The notes below the pieces were generated by a model. It worked only from the letters and a program-made list of their open reading frames with translations. It did not search any database and was not told the DNA's origin. Positions 1 to 7,371 of a DNA stretch of 20,799 bases are shown piece by piece (within the stretch, counting starts at the first letter, position 1; each line of letters begins with the position of its first letter). The stretch is taken from NCBI GenBank assembly GCA_964423615.1, contig CAYRFQ010000119.1, positions 1 to 20,799 of the forward strand, given 5' to 3'. The position numbers and the translations under genes are program-made. The stretch is from CAYRFQ01 sp964423615 (GTDB lineage: Bacteria > Planctomycetota > Planctomycetia > Gemmatales > Gemmataceae).

Positions 1-1482
1 AAGTACGACGAGGCCATCGCAAAGTTCAAAATCGCTACCAAAATCGAACCCAACGATGCAAAAGCCTACTCCAACTGGGGCAATGCCTTGTCTTATCTGA
101 AGAAGTACGACGAGGCCATCGTTCCACTGAAAAGGGCCATCCGGTTGCAACCAAGGCATCCCAACCCACATGGGGTGCTTGGCAACGTTTACCTTGAGCT
201 TGGAAAGTTCCAGAAGGCTATAACCTCTTTCGAAACCTTGAGGAAACTCCTTCCCCCAACACATCCCTTCTATCGCCATGCTCAGTCCGGCATTGTTCAG
301 TGCCAACTTTGGCTCGACCGAGAGGAGAAACTCCCGGCCGTCCTCGCAGGGACGCAGAAGGTCTCGATACAAGAACATGTGGCCCTGGTTACGCTGTGTG
401 TACGATATAGGAAACGTTATCGCGATGCCGTCAAGCTCTCCATCGAGTTGTTCCAAAGAGAGCCGGAGCTAGCCGATGACTTAAAAGAGCAACACCGCTA
501 CAACGCCGCTTTTGCCGCTGCTCTGGCAGCAGCCGGAAAGGGAGTCCACGCCAAGAAGATCGAACGCAATGAACGAGCCCCTCTCAGGAAACAAACCAGG
601 GATTGGCTTAGAGAAGATCTGAAGGCTTATCACAAACTCTGGAAGCAGAGTCCTTCGGACACCATTCTCGCCCAGGATCGTTTGAGCTACTGGCTGAAAG
701 ATTCGGACCTCTCGAGTGTCCGCAACGAAGACGCCATCTCCAAACTACCCAAAGCAGAGCAACCAGCCTGGCGGAAACTGTGGGCGGATGTGAAATCCCT
801 GCAAAAGACCATCCGAGCCAGCTACACCGAGACCGAATCGAAAGGCCGACTTACATCGAAATCGCCCCAGTCCTTCGGTTGCCATTACCAAGAGCACAAA
901 ATCCAACTCAAGGCTGATCGGCAATACACCATCGAAGTGCGAAGCGAGCAGTTCGATAGCTTCTTGATCGTGCTTGATCCAAAGGGCCAACGCAGACTTG
1001 CTCAAAACGATGACATTGCTCCCAAGGCGAACTTGAACTCGCGGGTGAGTTTGCGAGTACCCAAGACCGACACGTACGTTGTCCGAGTAACGACAGCCAG
1101 ACCGAAACAAGTCGGGGCTTACTCGCTTCACGTGTTCGACCACGGACCGATGAAAGTTATAAAAAGCTCACTTACAGAGAAAAACCCCCTGAACAAACTC
1201 TCTCTCGAGTTGAAGGCTGGTCACACTTACGTCATCGAAATGCAGAGCCAGCAGTTTGACACACTTTTGCGACTCGAAGACGCTAAGGGCAACAAACTCG
1301 CCGAGAACGACGATATCGACAGCCAAACTAACAAGCTCAAATCCCGGATTGTCTACACACCTAACCAAACCGACACCTACCGCATCGTTGCCACATCGTT
1401 CCAGCGGAAAGGGCGCGGATCGTATGAGCTCGTGATTCGGGAGTTCCCTTCTGCCTTACCCAAAACCAAACTCCGTCGTTGA
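1..1482 (+). CDS. TPR-repeat protein with two C-terminal PPC-like domains (5' end cut by window)
   Basis: The frame is open from base 1, so the true start lies outside the window; 493 residues are visible. The first ~75 residues contain tetratricopeptide repeats with the typical Asn-Trp-Gly-Asn-Ala and Lys-Tyr-Asp-Glu-Ala-Ile signatures; the KYDEAI stretch occurs twice, about 34 residues apart. A helical middle section follows. The last ~220 residues form two related beta-rich domains of the bacterial pre-peptidase C-terminal (PPC) type: each has a 'Y.IE..S.QFD..L...D..G..LA.NDDI' core and ends in a 'DTY...V' plus 'G.Y.L.V' strand pair. TPRs mediate protein-protein contacts, and PPC domains are usual in secreted or surface proteins, so an exported scaffold role is inferred. 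No catalytic domain is visible. It ends at TGA 1480-1482, only two bases before a large inverted repeat begins. Confidence 0.85.
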   Translation, partial: KYDEAIAKFKIATKIEPNDAKAYSNWGNALSYLKKYDEAIVPLKRAIRLQPRHPNPHGVLGNVYLELGKFQKAITSFETLRKLLPPTHPFYRHAQSGIVQCQLWLDREEKLPAVLAGTQKVSIQEHVALVTLCVRYRKRYRDAVKLSIELFQREPELADDLKEQHRYNAAFAAALAAAGKGVHAKKIERNERAPLRKQTRDWLREDLKAYHKLWKQSPSDTILAQDRLSYWLKDSDLSSVRNEDAISKLPKAEQPAWRKLWADVKSLQKTIRASYTETESKGRLTSKSPQSFGCHYQEHKIQLKADRQYTIEVRSEQFDSFLIVLDPKGQRRLAQNDDIAPKANLNSRVSLRVPKTDTYVVRVTTARPKQVGAYSLHVFDHGPMKVIKSSLTEKNPLNKLSLELKAGHTYVIEMQSQQFDTLLRLEDAKGNKLAENDDIDSQTNKLKSRIVYTPNQTDTYRIVATSFQRKGRGSYELVIREFPSALPKTKLRR

Positions 1483-1484
1483 GA

Positions 1485-1622
1485 GGTGCTCCTCAGGATT
1501 TTGGAATTGCCGTGAAATCGTAGCCCCACGCGGCTCGCGTATCCTTTTTTTGGACTGCCGTTGAATACACTCAAACCGCGTGTACCTACGACGAACATGA
1601 CATTCCAAAATCCAGAGGCACC
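1485..1622. repeat. Fold-back inverted-repeat element (~138 bp)
   Basis: The two ends are inverted copies. GGATTTTGGAAT at 1496-1507 is perfectly complementary to ATTCCAAAATCC at 1602-1613, and the match continues outward through CCTC/GAGG to GGTGC (1485-1489) against GCACC (1618-1622), with one mismatch and one extra base. Further in, CGTAG (1519-1523) pairs with CTACG (1586-1590), CACGCGG (1527-1533) with CCGCGTG (1576-1582), and GTATCC roughly with GAATAC (1563-1568). The top is a T-rich loop (TCC, seven T, GGA). The whole gap could therefore fold into one long imperfect hairpin. No ORF with coding character lies inside. It resembles a fold-back MITE or a structured intergenic RNA; a transcription-stop role is also possible because it starts right after the stop codon. 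Confidence 0.75.
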
Positions 1623-1640
1623 ACGTGTTGAGAATTCCCG

Positions 1641-1670
1641 TTGTTTCGTTTTCCTAGGGCTGATTATACT
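1641..1670 (+). promoter_or_regulatory. Possible sigma70-type promoter for the S55-like gene
   Basis: TTGTTT (1641-1646) and TATACT (1665-1670) are separated by 18 bases, in the A/T-rich stretch after the fold-back element and about 110 bases before the ATG at 1780. The -10 matches the consensus at five of six positions, the -35 at three. Planctomycete promoters are poorly defined, so this is a candidate only. Confidence 0.35.
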
Positions 1671-1724
1671 CTTGCGAATTCGTGGCAAGCCTCAGGCGTG
1701 ATGACCTGCCAAAGGAACAGACCC

Positions 1725-1774
1725 AGAGGTTTTGCGACGACCTGTCGGAGCAAGAACGACCAGAAAACACGAGG
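1725..1774 (+). repeat. Interspersed leader repeat, copy A
   Basis: About 50 bases built on GAGGTTTTGCGACGACC, then TGTCGGAGC, then AAGAACGACCAGAAAACACGA. It closely matches copy B (1899-1948) and copy D (4066-4119), and less closely copy C (4020-4067). It ends in the GAGG that serves as ribosome-binding site for the ATG at 1780. A weaker, possibly degenerate half-copy precedes it (GATGACCTG at 1700). Confidence 0.7.
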
Positions 1775-1779
1775 TGCTT

Positions 1780-3864
1780 ATGAAACTGGGCAAAGGAATG
1801 CCGTTCGTCCTCCCTTTCGTTGGAGCAGTCTGGGGTCTCGTGTTCTGGGCAGGCACGACCTTGGGCCAGCAACCTCGGACCAGCCAAAAAGCTCCTCAAG
1901 AGGTTTTGCGACGACCCGTCGGAGCCAAACCGACCCGAAAAAACGAAGATAAGAGCACAGCCCAGGATGTCGTGAATTTGGGGGGCTTATTTCCTCAAAG
2001 GAAAAAGAAAAGCCGCTCACGCTTCCCAGGAGACGTTAGGAACTTTTTCCACATGGCCTCCTGGTCGCGGACTCGGACATCAAACTGCAGCGGTCATTGG
2101 CGCGTGGAAGACCTCCGGCGGGGTATGAAGGGCCACGGGTTGACCGTCGTCAAGGGAACGAAAATCGAGAAATTCCACGCCGAAGTCCTCGGCATCATGA
2201 AGAACACCAACCCTGGCCGCGACATGATCCTCTGTCGCTTGGCCGGATGCAATCTCGAGAAAACAGGCGTGATCGCGGGAATGAGCGGCAGCCCAATATA
2301 CATCCATGGCAAACTCGTCGGAGCCGTGGCGTACGCGTGGCCCTTCGGAAAAGAACCCATCGCGGGCGTGACTCCGTTTTGCCAAATGAAACAGTACGCC
2401 AAACTCGCGAGGGGCTCTCGAATCGCCGGAAAAGGCCAATCGCGAAAGATCAGCCTCGGGAGGTCTCTGCAAGTCTCAGGCAAACGCTATGACTCGGTGA
2501 CAGTTTCCGATTACGTAGAAAATCCAAAAGCCATGGCCGCTGATGGCCTCTGGCTCAGGCCGCTTCGCACTCCCCTCGCAGCCACAGGTTTTTCCAAGCG
2601 AAGTCTCTCTTTGCTGCGCGATCAGCTCAAAGATTTCGGGATGGTGCCCGTGCAAGGAGGTGGCGTCACCTCTCAGGTCGCCGAAGAAGAAAACCAGACG
2701 CCACTCGTTCCTGGGGGCGCCCTCACCGTCGCCCTCATCACCGGCGATTTTGACCTCTCGGGAATCGGGACCGTCACCCACATCGAAGGAAACAACGTTT
2801 ACGGCTGGGGCCATCCGTTCATGAGCATGGGGCAATGCAATTTGCCCTTGATGACCGGATACGTTCACACGATCTACCCGCGGCAAAACTTGAGCTTCAA
2901 GATGGGCTCCCCCTTGCGAGTCGTTGGGTCTGTCCAGGCCGATGTCAGCACCTGCATTGCTGGTCGACTCGGACCTGCCCCAGAAATGCTTCCCATCCGG
3001 ATGACCGTTCGCCGAGGCCGCGAAAACAAGGCCAAGACGTTCAACGTGCAGGTGGTCCGCGAACCTCAGTTGCTCGCGAATTTGGTGTTCACTTCCCTGA
3101 CGAACTCGATCGACATGGAAGGCGATCTGCCCGAAGAACTGACGTTCGACCTCAAAGCTGAGATCGAACTCGAGGGACATAAGCCCATCATTCTCGAGGA
3201 TACGTTCTCGGGCATGAGCTACTCCGCGGGCCGAGCACCTCGTGTCCTGTTTGGCCACGTCGCCGCCATCGTGAGCGCCCTGACGTCGGGCGATCACGAA
3301 CCTCTCACGATCAAAAAGATCAATTGCACGACGGTCATTCGTCCCGTCAGGCAAACCGCCGAAATCGAAGCGATCGAGTTGCAATCACAGGTCGTAAGGC
3401 CCGGAGAAACACTCAAAGTGGACGTCCTGCTGCGCCCCTACAAGGCCGCGCTCAGGCGAATCCCGGTGACCCTTAGGGTCCCCAAGACTTTGCCCGAAGG
3501 CGAGTACACAGCCTACATCTGCACCGACACCGAAAACGTCCGTCGCAAGATTCGTTCACGGCCACAGTTGGCTCGGCCTCTCTCTCAAGAAGACGTCCTG
3601 AAGACCCTCAGGCTCAAGAGCGGCGTCCGACGCAATCGATTGGTCATTCGGTTACCCAGGAAACCTCATGGCGTCGCACTCGAAGGAACCACACTGCCTG
3701 ATCTTCCTGCAAGCATGGTCCACATTCTGGCCAACAGCCGCCGGTCCGGAGTCCAGACGATGCGCACGGCTCTTGTCTCTGTGGCAGAAACGCCATGGGT
3801 CATCTCCGGTTCCGAAGCCGTCACCTTCCGGGTCATCAAGAACAAGAAGGTGCTGGAAAGGTAG
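1780..3864 (+). CDS. Secreted SpoIVB/S55-peptidase-like protein with permuted motif order
   Basis: The 694-residue protein starts at ATG 1780, where GAGG sits about seven bases upstream and a signal peptide begins at once (Lys-Leu-Gly-Lys, hydrophobic core, cut near Leu-Gly-Gln-Gln). The open frame extends upstream, but only through repeat sequence. Residues ~115-200 match the Ser half of the S55 (SpoIVB) family: GMKGHGLTVVKGT, a 'EKFHAEVLGI' strand, then GMSGSP (Ser169) and 'GKLVGAVAYAW'. Residues ~315-410 hold GIGTVT (328-333) and GWGHPF (His345), which resemble the GIGT and GH motifs of SpoIVB. In SpoIVB the His comes before the Ser; here the order is reversed, and no PDZ domain is visible. 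A beta-rich tail (~530-694) follows. It is probably an exported protease-like protein; activity is unproven. The N-terminus contains repeat copy B in frame. Confidence 0.85.
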   Translation: MKLGKGMPFVLPFVGAVWGLVFWAGTTLGQQPRTSQKAPQEVLRRPVGAKPTRKNEDKSTAQDVVNLGGLFPQRKKKSRSRFPGDVRNFFHMASWSRTRTSNCSGHWRVEDLRRGMKGHGLTVVKGTKIEKFHAEVLGIMKNTNPGRDMILCRLAGCNLEKTGVIAGMSGSPIYIHGKLVGAVAYAWPFGKEPIAGVTPFCQMKQYAKLARGSRIAGKGQSRKISLGRSLQVSGKRYDSVTVSDYVENPKAMAADGLWLRPLRTPLAATGFSKRSLSLLRDQLKDFGMVPVQGGGVTSQVAEEENQTPLVPGGALTVALITGDFDLSGIGTVTHIEGNNVYGWGHPFMSMGQCNLPLMTGYVHTIYPRQNLSFKMGSPLRVVGSVQADVSTCIAGRLGPAPEMLPIRMTVRRGRENKAKTFNVQVVREPQLLANLVFTSLTNSIDMEGDLPEELTFDLKAEIELEGHKPIILEDTFSGMSYSAGRAPRVLFGHVAAIVSALTSGDHEPLTIKKINCTTVIRPVRQTAEIEAIELQSQVVRPGETLKVDVLLRPYKAALRRIPVTLRVPKTLPEGEYTAYICTDTENVRRKIRSRPQLARPLSQEDVLKTLRLKSGVRRNRLVIRLPRKPHGVALEGTTLPDLPASMVHILANSRRSGVQTMRTALVSVAETPWVISGSEAVTFRVIKNKKVLER
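1899..1948 (+). repeat. Interspersed leader repeat, copy B (inside coding sequence)
   Basis: This is nearly the same 50 bases as copy A (AGAGGTTTTGCGACGACC, then CGTCGGAGCC, then AAACCGACCCGAAAAAACGA). It lies just after the signal peptide of the S55-like protein, where it encodes LRRPVGAKPTRKNED. Copies A and B are 174 bases apart, an exact multiple of three, so both read as RRPVGA...TRK in the gene's frame. Confidence 0.7.
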
Positions 3865-3886
3865 TTAAGAAGACGACCCGCAGACC

Positions 3887-3918
3887 GCAGGCGGTACGCC
3901 TGCAGGCAAGGTGCCTGC
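3887..3918. repeat. Two overlapping perfect hairpins after the S55-like gene
   Basis: GCAGGCG (3887-3893), loop GTA, CGCCTGC (3897-3903) is followed by GCAGGCA (3902-3908), loop AGG, TGCCTGC (3912-3918). Both have 7-bp stems with 3-base loops, and they share the two bases 3902-3903, so they compete at the junction. The position, 22 bases past the stop codon, suits 3'-end protection or termination, but there is no T-run. A REP-like dispersed repeat is the other reading. Confidence 0.6.
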
Positions 3919-4019
3919 ACTCGTCAAAGAACACAGATAACAGAAAAACTTCACTGCGGCCACGGCCTACCTTACAAGCCTCCAGGCTCTCCACCCGACC
4001 AAACAAACACGCCAGACCC

Positions 4020-4067
4020 GGAAGCTTTCCGACGACCTGTCTGAGGGAAGCCGACCAAAAAACCAGG
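4020..4067 (+). repeat. Interspersed leader repeat, copy C (diverged)
   Basis: It contains TTTCCGACGACCTGTC, then GAGGGAAGCCGACC, then AAAAAACCAGGAG, the same order of blocks as copies A, B and D but with several substitutions. It runs directly into copy D, making a tandem pair with the GACGACC cores 47 bases apart. Confidence 0.55.
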
Positions 4068-4119
4068 AGTTTTCGACGACGACCGGTCGGAGCGAAAACG
4101 ACTAAAAAACACGGAAAGG
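4066..4119 (+). repeat. Interspersed leader repeat, copy D
   Basis: It contains GAGTTTTCGACGACGACCGG, then TCGGAGCGAAAACGACT, then AAAAAACACGGAAAG. The GACCGGTC core (4081-4088) is a perfect 8-base palindrome. The 3' end supplies GGAAAGG, the ribosome-binding site for the ATG at 4128. In the frame of that gene the copy reads RRRPVGAKTTKKH, the same peptide frame as copies A and B. Confidence 0.7.
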
Positions 4120-4127
4120 TCCCTTCG

Positions 4128-6353
4128 ATGCAGCGAATCCCAATTGTACTGTTCGTGTGTCTCTCCGCCCTCGGCGCAGCTCCAATCCCAATTGTTCCGC
4201 TGGCAGACGCTGCCAAAGTCAAAGTATGGCACCATCAGGGTCAGTCTGACTACAAAAATGCCAATGTCCAGCAAGCCGTCGTAAGTGACGAAGGTGTCTT
4301 GCGGCTTTCCAGGCGGATCGAACCCATTGCGGGTCTGAAGGCCATGCACATCTGGGACTTGGAAGAAGACGACCGTGGGAACCTCTATGTCGCCACGGGT
4401 GGGGAAGGCAAGATCTTTTGCATCACTCCAGCCGGTAAAATTTCCGTCGTCTACACCTCCTCCGACAGTCAAATCCTCTGCCTTGCGCGGAGCAAGGACG
4501 GCTCGATCTACGCAGGGACGGGACCTTCGGGCACACTCGTGCGAATTCCTGCCAAGGGCGAACCGAAAGTCGTGGCCAAGCATCTCGGGCGCTACGTCTG
4601 GAGCCTGGCCATCGATGACAAGACGGACACAGTCTTCACGGGCACCGGGCCGAAGGGACGGGTTTACGAAGTCTCCTCCAGCGGCAAAGTCTCGCTCTTT
4701 TACGACACCAAACAAAGCCACATCCTGAGTCTGGCGCGTGACGACAAAGGGACTCTCTACGCTGGAACGGACAAGGGTGGCCTCGTCTATCGAATCAACA
4801 GCGAAGCGAAAGGCTTCGTCGTGTATTCCGCTCCGCAGTCCGAAATCCGAAGTTTGGTCGCCAGTGGCGGCGCGGTCTACGCAGGGACGTCGGCTCCCGT
4901 CGGAAAAACATCCTCGGGGTCCAGCTACGCCAGCTCGGGGACTTTTTTCTCTCCCCTGGGCAACAAGATGGTCAAAGTCGGGCTCGCGAAGAACACGAAA
5001 ATTGTCCAAGCTGTGGCCGTGAGTTCGAGCGGTGGGAGCGGCAGTTCGGCGGATTCGGACGAGTCCGACGCCGAACCAGCGTCTTCGTTACCCGCACCGA
5101 ATGTTGGCGAAAACTGCCTTTATCGGATCAATCCCGATGGAACAGTTCGAGAGGTTTTCCGTGAGAAGACCATGATCCTATCGATGGTTCGTCAACGCGG
5201 AAAGCTACTTCTGGGCACAGGCATGAAGGGGCGGCTCTTTCAGATCGACGAGAAGACGAAGGAGCGAACAGAAATCGCCCGACTCGACCACGGCCAAATC
5301 CACACCATGGTTCAGCGTCGTGACGGTTCGATCGTCTTCGGCACCGGCGACCCGGGTAAGCTCTACACGCTCGACAAGGGATACGCGAAACAGGCCACGA
5401 TCGTCTCTCAAGTCCTCGACGCCAAGATGCCCAGCCGCTGGGGCGCAGCCACATGGCGTGCCAACACCCCTCCCGGCACGACCGTGAGCATTGCCTTTCG
5501 AAGTGGCAACGTGGATGTCCCCGACAACACGTGGAGTCACTGGTCGGCCGAGCAAACCAATCCCCAAACCGCCAAAGTCTGTGTGCCCTCTGCCCGGTTC
5601 CTTCAATACCGCGTGACGCTGGGGACCAACACCTCCCGACTGACTCCGGAACTTCAGAGCGTGACCTTACGCTACGTGAACACCAATCACGCCCCCGAGA
5701 TCACCAAGATCGATGTCCCCAACCTCGACAAGACCGACCTCAAAACGCCGGGGAAGTTCAAGCTCAAGTGGGAATCGATCGACCCCAACGAAGACGAGTT
5801 GACCTACGATTTGTATGTCCGCAAACAGAGTTGGAAGACCTGGATTTGCTTGGCCCGAAAAGTCGGCAAGACAAGTTACACCTGGAAGACTCAGGCCATG
5901 CCGAGCGGATGGTACCAAGTGAAAGTCGTCGCGAGCGACCGAGTCGACAACACCCCCCAAGAAACTCTGACTGGTTCCCGGACCAGCACAAGCTTCCCTG
6001 TGAGTCACAGGCGACCGACTGTGAAGATCAAAGTCATCGAGGTTTCTGGTGGCGAGGCCCTCATCGAAGCCACGGCGACTGATCCGATGGTTCGTCTGAC
6101 TCGAGCGACCTTTGCGATCAACGGAAAAACCAAAGGAACGGTCTTTCCGGTCGACGGCGTCTTTGATCGGACTTCGGAACGCTTCCGATTCCGCACCGGA
6201 GAACTCACGGCTGGCAATTATGTGGCCACGTTGCGTGTTCAAGACGCCGCAGGGAATATTGGGATGGGGGATGTGGTGTTTGAGGTCAGGCGCGGCGAAG
6301 CCGCGGTTCATCCAGGCTCGAGGAGTCGAGTTGCTCACCCGACTCAGGACTAA
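4128..6353 (+). CDS. Secreted beta-propeller protein with C-terminal Fn3-like region
   Basis: The 741-residue protein starts at ATG 4128 (GGAAAGG about eight bases upstream; signal peptide QRIPIVLFVCLSALGAA begins there). An upstream open frame exists but runs through repeat DNA. Residues ~70-420 contain repeated blades of the form 'G..Y.GT...G.v.ri...G......' (for example YVATGGEGKIF, YAGTGPSGTLV, FTGTGPKGRVY, YAGTDKGGLVY, FGTGDPGKLY), typical of NHL/SMP-30/two-component-regulator-type propellers. A Ser/Gly/Asp-rich loop (~300-325) interrupts the blades. Residues ~520-735 are beta-sandwich-like: 'HAPEI', 'KLKWESIDPNEDELTYDLYVRK', 'GWYQVKVVASD', matching Fn3/Ig-like folds. No catalytic motif is seen, so substrate or partner binding outside the cytoplasm is inferred. 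It follows the S55-like gene on the same strand, but a 263-base gap with repeats argues for separate control. Confidence 0.8.
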   Translation: MQRIPIVLFVCLSALGAAPIPIVPLADAAKVKVWHHQGQSDYKNANVQQAVVSDEGVLRLSRRIEPIAGLKAMHIWDLEEDDRGNLYVATGGEGKIFCITPAGKISVVYTSSDSQILCLARSKDGSIYAGTGPSGTLVRIPAKGEPKVVAKHLGRYVWSLAIDDKTDTVFTGTGPKGRVYEVSSSGKVSLFYDTKQSHILSLARDDKGTLYAGTDKGGLVYRINSEAKGFVVYSAPQSEIRSLVASGGAVYAGTSAPVGKTSSGSSYASSGTFFSPLGNKMVKVGLAKNTKIVQAVAVSSSGGSGSSADSDESDAEPASSLPAPNVGENCLYRINPDGTVREVFREKTMILSMVRQRGKLLLGTGMKGRLFQIDEKTKERTEIARLDHGQIHTMVQRRDGSIVFGTGDPGKLYTLDKGYAKQATIVSQVLDAKMPSRWGAATWRANTPPGTTVSIAFRSGNVDVPDNTWSHWSAEQTNPQTAKVCVPSARFLQYRVTLGTNTSRLTPELQSVTLRYVNTNHAPEITKIDVPNLDKTDLKTPGKFKLKWESIDPNEDELTYDLYVRKQSWKTWICLARKVGKTSYTWKTQAMPSGWYQVKVVASDRVDNTPQETLTGSRTSTSFPVSHRRPTVKIKVIEVSGGEALIEATATDPMVRLTRATFAINGKTKGTVFPVDGVFDRTSERFRFRTGELTAGNYVATLRVQDAAGNIGMGDVVFEVRRGEAAVHPGSRSRVAHPTQD

Positions 6354-6708
6354 GGTGGTTACCTCGCGCGAATCTGGAGAAGGTAAAAAACGAGGTTAGG
6401 CCAGAGCCGGAAAGTGAACGAAAGGCAGACGGGCGTGGTAAGTGCCCGAGTTTGTCCTGGTTCCCCGAGCTAAGCCGCTCGGGTGGCATCCGAGAGTAGC
6501 CGTGAGCGAGAGTCACACGATGCAGTCTGACCACTGCTGCCGCAGGTGGTGCCACCCACGGCTGACATCTATCTCCCCTTCGGAACTGAAAATCCAAATC
6601 TCGGGCACTAATTGACCCGACCACCCCTGGGAGCAGAAGGACAAATTCGGGCGAGACCGAATGCAAAGTAAAAGTGAAAAAACAGTTCGGTTTAAAAATA
6701 GCTGCGGC
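6354..6708. other. Intergenic stretch between convergent genes
   Basis: There are 355 bases between the propeller gene (plus) and the I9-like gene (minus), with no credible gene. ACCTCG (6361-6366) and CGAGGT (6391-6396) could form a weak stem. The main content is the inverted repeat described separately at 6471-6564. Confidence 0.6.
6471..6564. repeat. Intergenic imperfect inverted repeat
   Basis: GGGTGGCA (6481-6488) is a perfect inverse of TGCCACCC (6550-6557). The match extends outward as AGCCG (6473-6477) against CGGCT (6559-6563) after skipping two bases. Inside, CCACTGC (6531-6537) faces GCAGGTGG (6542-6549) with one bulge. The unit of ~90 bases looks like a dispersed planctomycete intergenic repeat, or a degraded terminator for the flanking convergent genes. 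Confidence 0.5.
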
Positions 6709-7371
6709 TCAATTAATCCCAACCGGGCGATCTTCTTCGACGATCTTGACTTCCGGTTCTCGAAGAAGCCTTTTCGCAGCCGTTCGCGGCAATGTCATTG
6801 TGCATCCGTTCAAGCTCCGGAACAATCGCCCTACCTTCCCGCCGAATTGCTTGGCTTGTCGGTTTGCCAATTGCTCCAAAGTCTCACCTTTTTGAGTCTT
6901 CCCATTAGTGAATACGTTTTTGTGGTACATGATGATGAACCGACCAGGCCGCTGGGCGTTGGCTCCCTTCTTTTCCTTTTTCACAGCACGTTGAAAGACC
7001 AGTTTCGCCTTGGCCTTTTCGACCAGCTTTTGGAACTGAGCTTCCTTCTTCAGATACGTGTACTTTTCCTTCTTCCAATTCCACGTTTTCCCAAGGACGA
7101 AATGCTTGACGGGCAGTTTGGGAGCCTTGACCTTCACACTGTCTTGCGTCTTGCTGATGACCGTCAACCCAAAACCACCTCGGCGTTGGACTTTGGACAG
7201 AACCCAGAGTTCGTTTTTCGTTTGGTAGACTTTGGCGATTCTGATGCTCTCAGCGGACGAAGGAACGGTAAGGGTGATGCTGATCTTTTGCAGCTTCGGT
7301 TCGTCCGCGAACACGCCAACGTTACAATTCAACGACACCATGACCACACCAAGAGCAAGAGCACATTTCAT
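6709..7371 (-). CDS. Secreted protein with C-terminal inhibitor-I9/subtilisin-propeptide-like domain
   Basis: The 220-residue protein on the minus strand has AAGGAG about eight bases before its ATG. A signal peptide (MKCALALGVVMV...) is likely cut after Val-Phe-Ala (residue 22). Residues ~25-140 form a Lys-rich domain I do not recognise. Residues 144-220 follow the pattern of the S8-protease propeptide/inhibitor I9 family: 'RFIIMYHKNV', an amphipathic helix with 'LANRQAKQFGGKVGRLF', 'SLNGCTMTLP', 'AAKRLLREPEVKIVEED'. I9 domains normally sit in front of a subtilisin, where they act as chaperone and inhibitor. Here no protease follows in the same protein or next to it, so a free-standing protease inhibitor is inferred. 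Family assignment is by pattern only. Confidence 0.7.
   Translation of the reverse strand: MKCALALGVVMVSLNCNVGVFADEPKLQKISITLTVPSSAESIRIAKVYQTKNELWVLSKVQRRGGFGLTVISKTQDSVKVKAPKLPVKHFVLGKTWNWKKEKYTYLKKEAQFQKLVEKAKAKLVFQRAVKKEKKGANAQRPGRFIIMYHKNVFTNGKTQKGETLEQLANRQAKQFGGKVGRLFRSLNGCTMTLPRTAAKRLLREPEVKIVEEDRPVGIN

Noticed and set aside
1732..1779. Upstream in-frame extension of the S55-like gene as its true N-terminus
   Set aside because: It consists of repeat copy A and would bury the signal peptide; the ATG at 1780 has a good ribosome-binding site. Kept only as a possible leader peptide.
2476..3384. 302-codon open frame on the minus strand opposite the S55-like gene
   Set aside because: It lies fully antisense to a gene with clear family motifs, has no recognisable domain, and its composition is that of a mirror frame.
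3972..5009. 345-codon open frame on the minus strand opposite the propeller gene
   Set aside because: It is antisense to repeat copies C/D and to well-formed propeller blades; no signal peptide, domain or ribosome-binding site.
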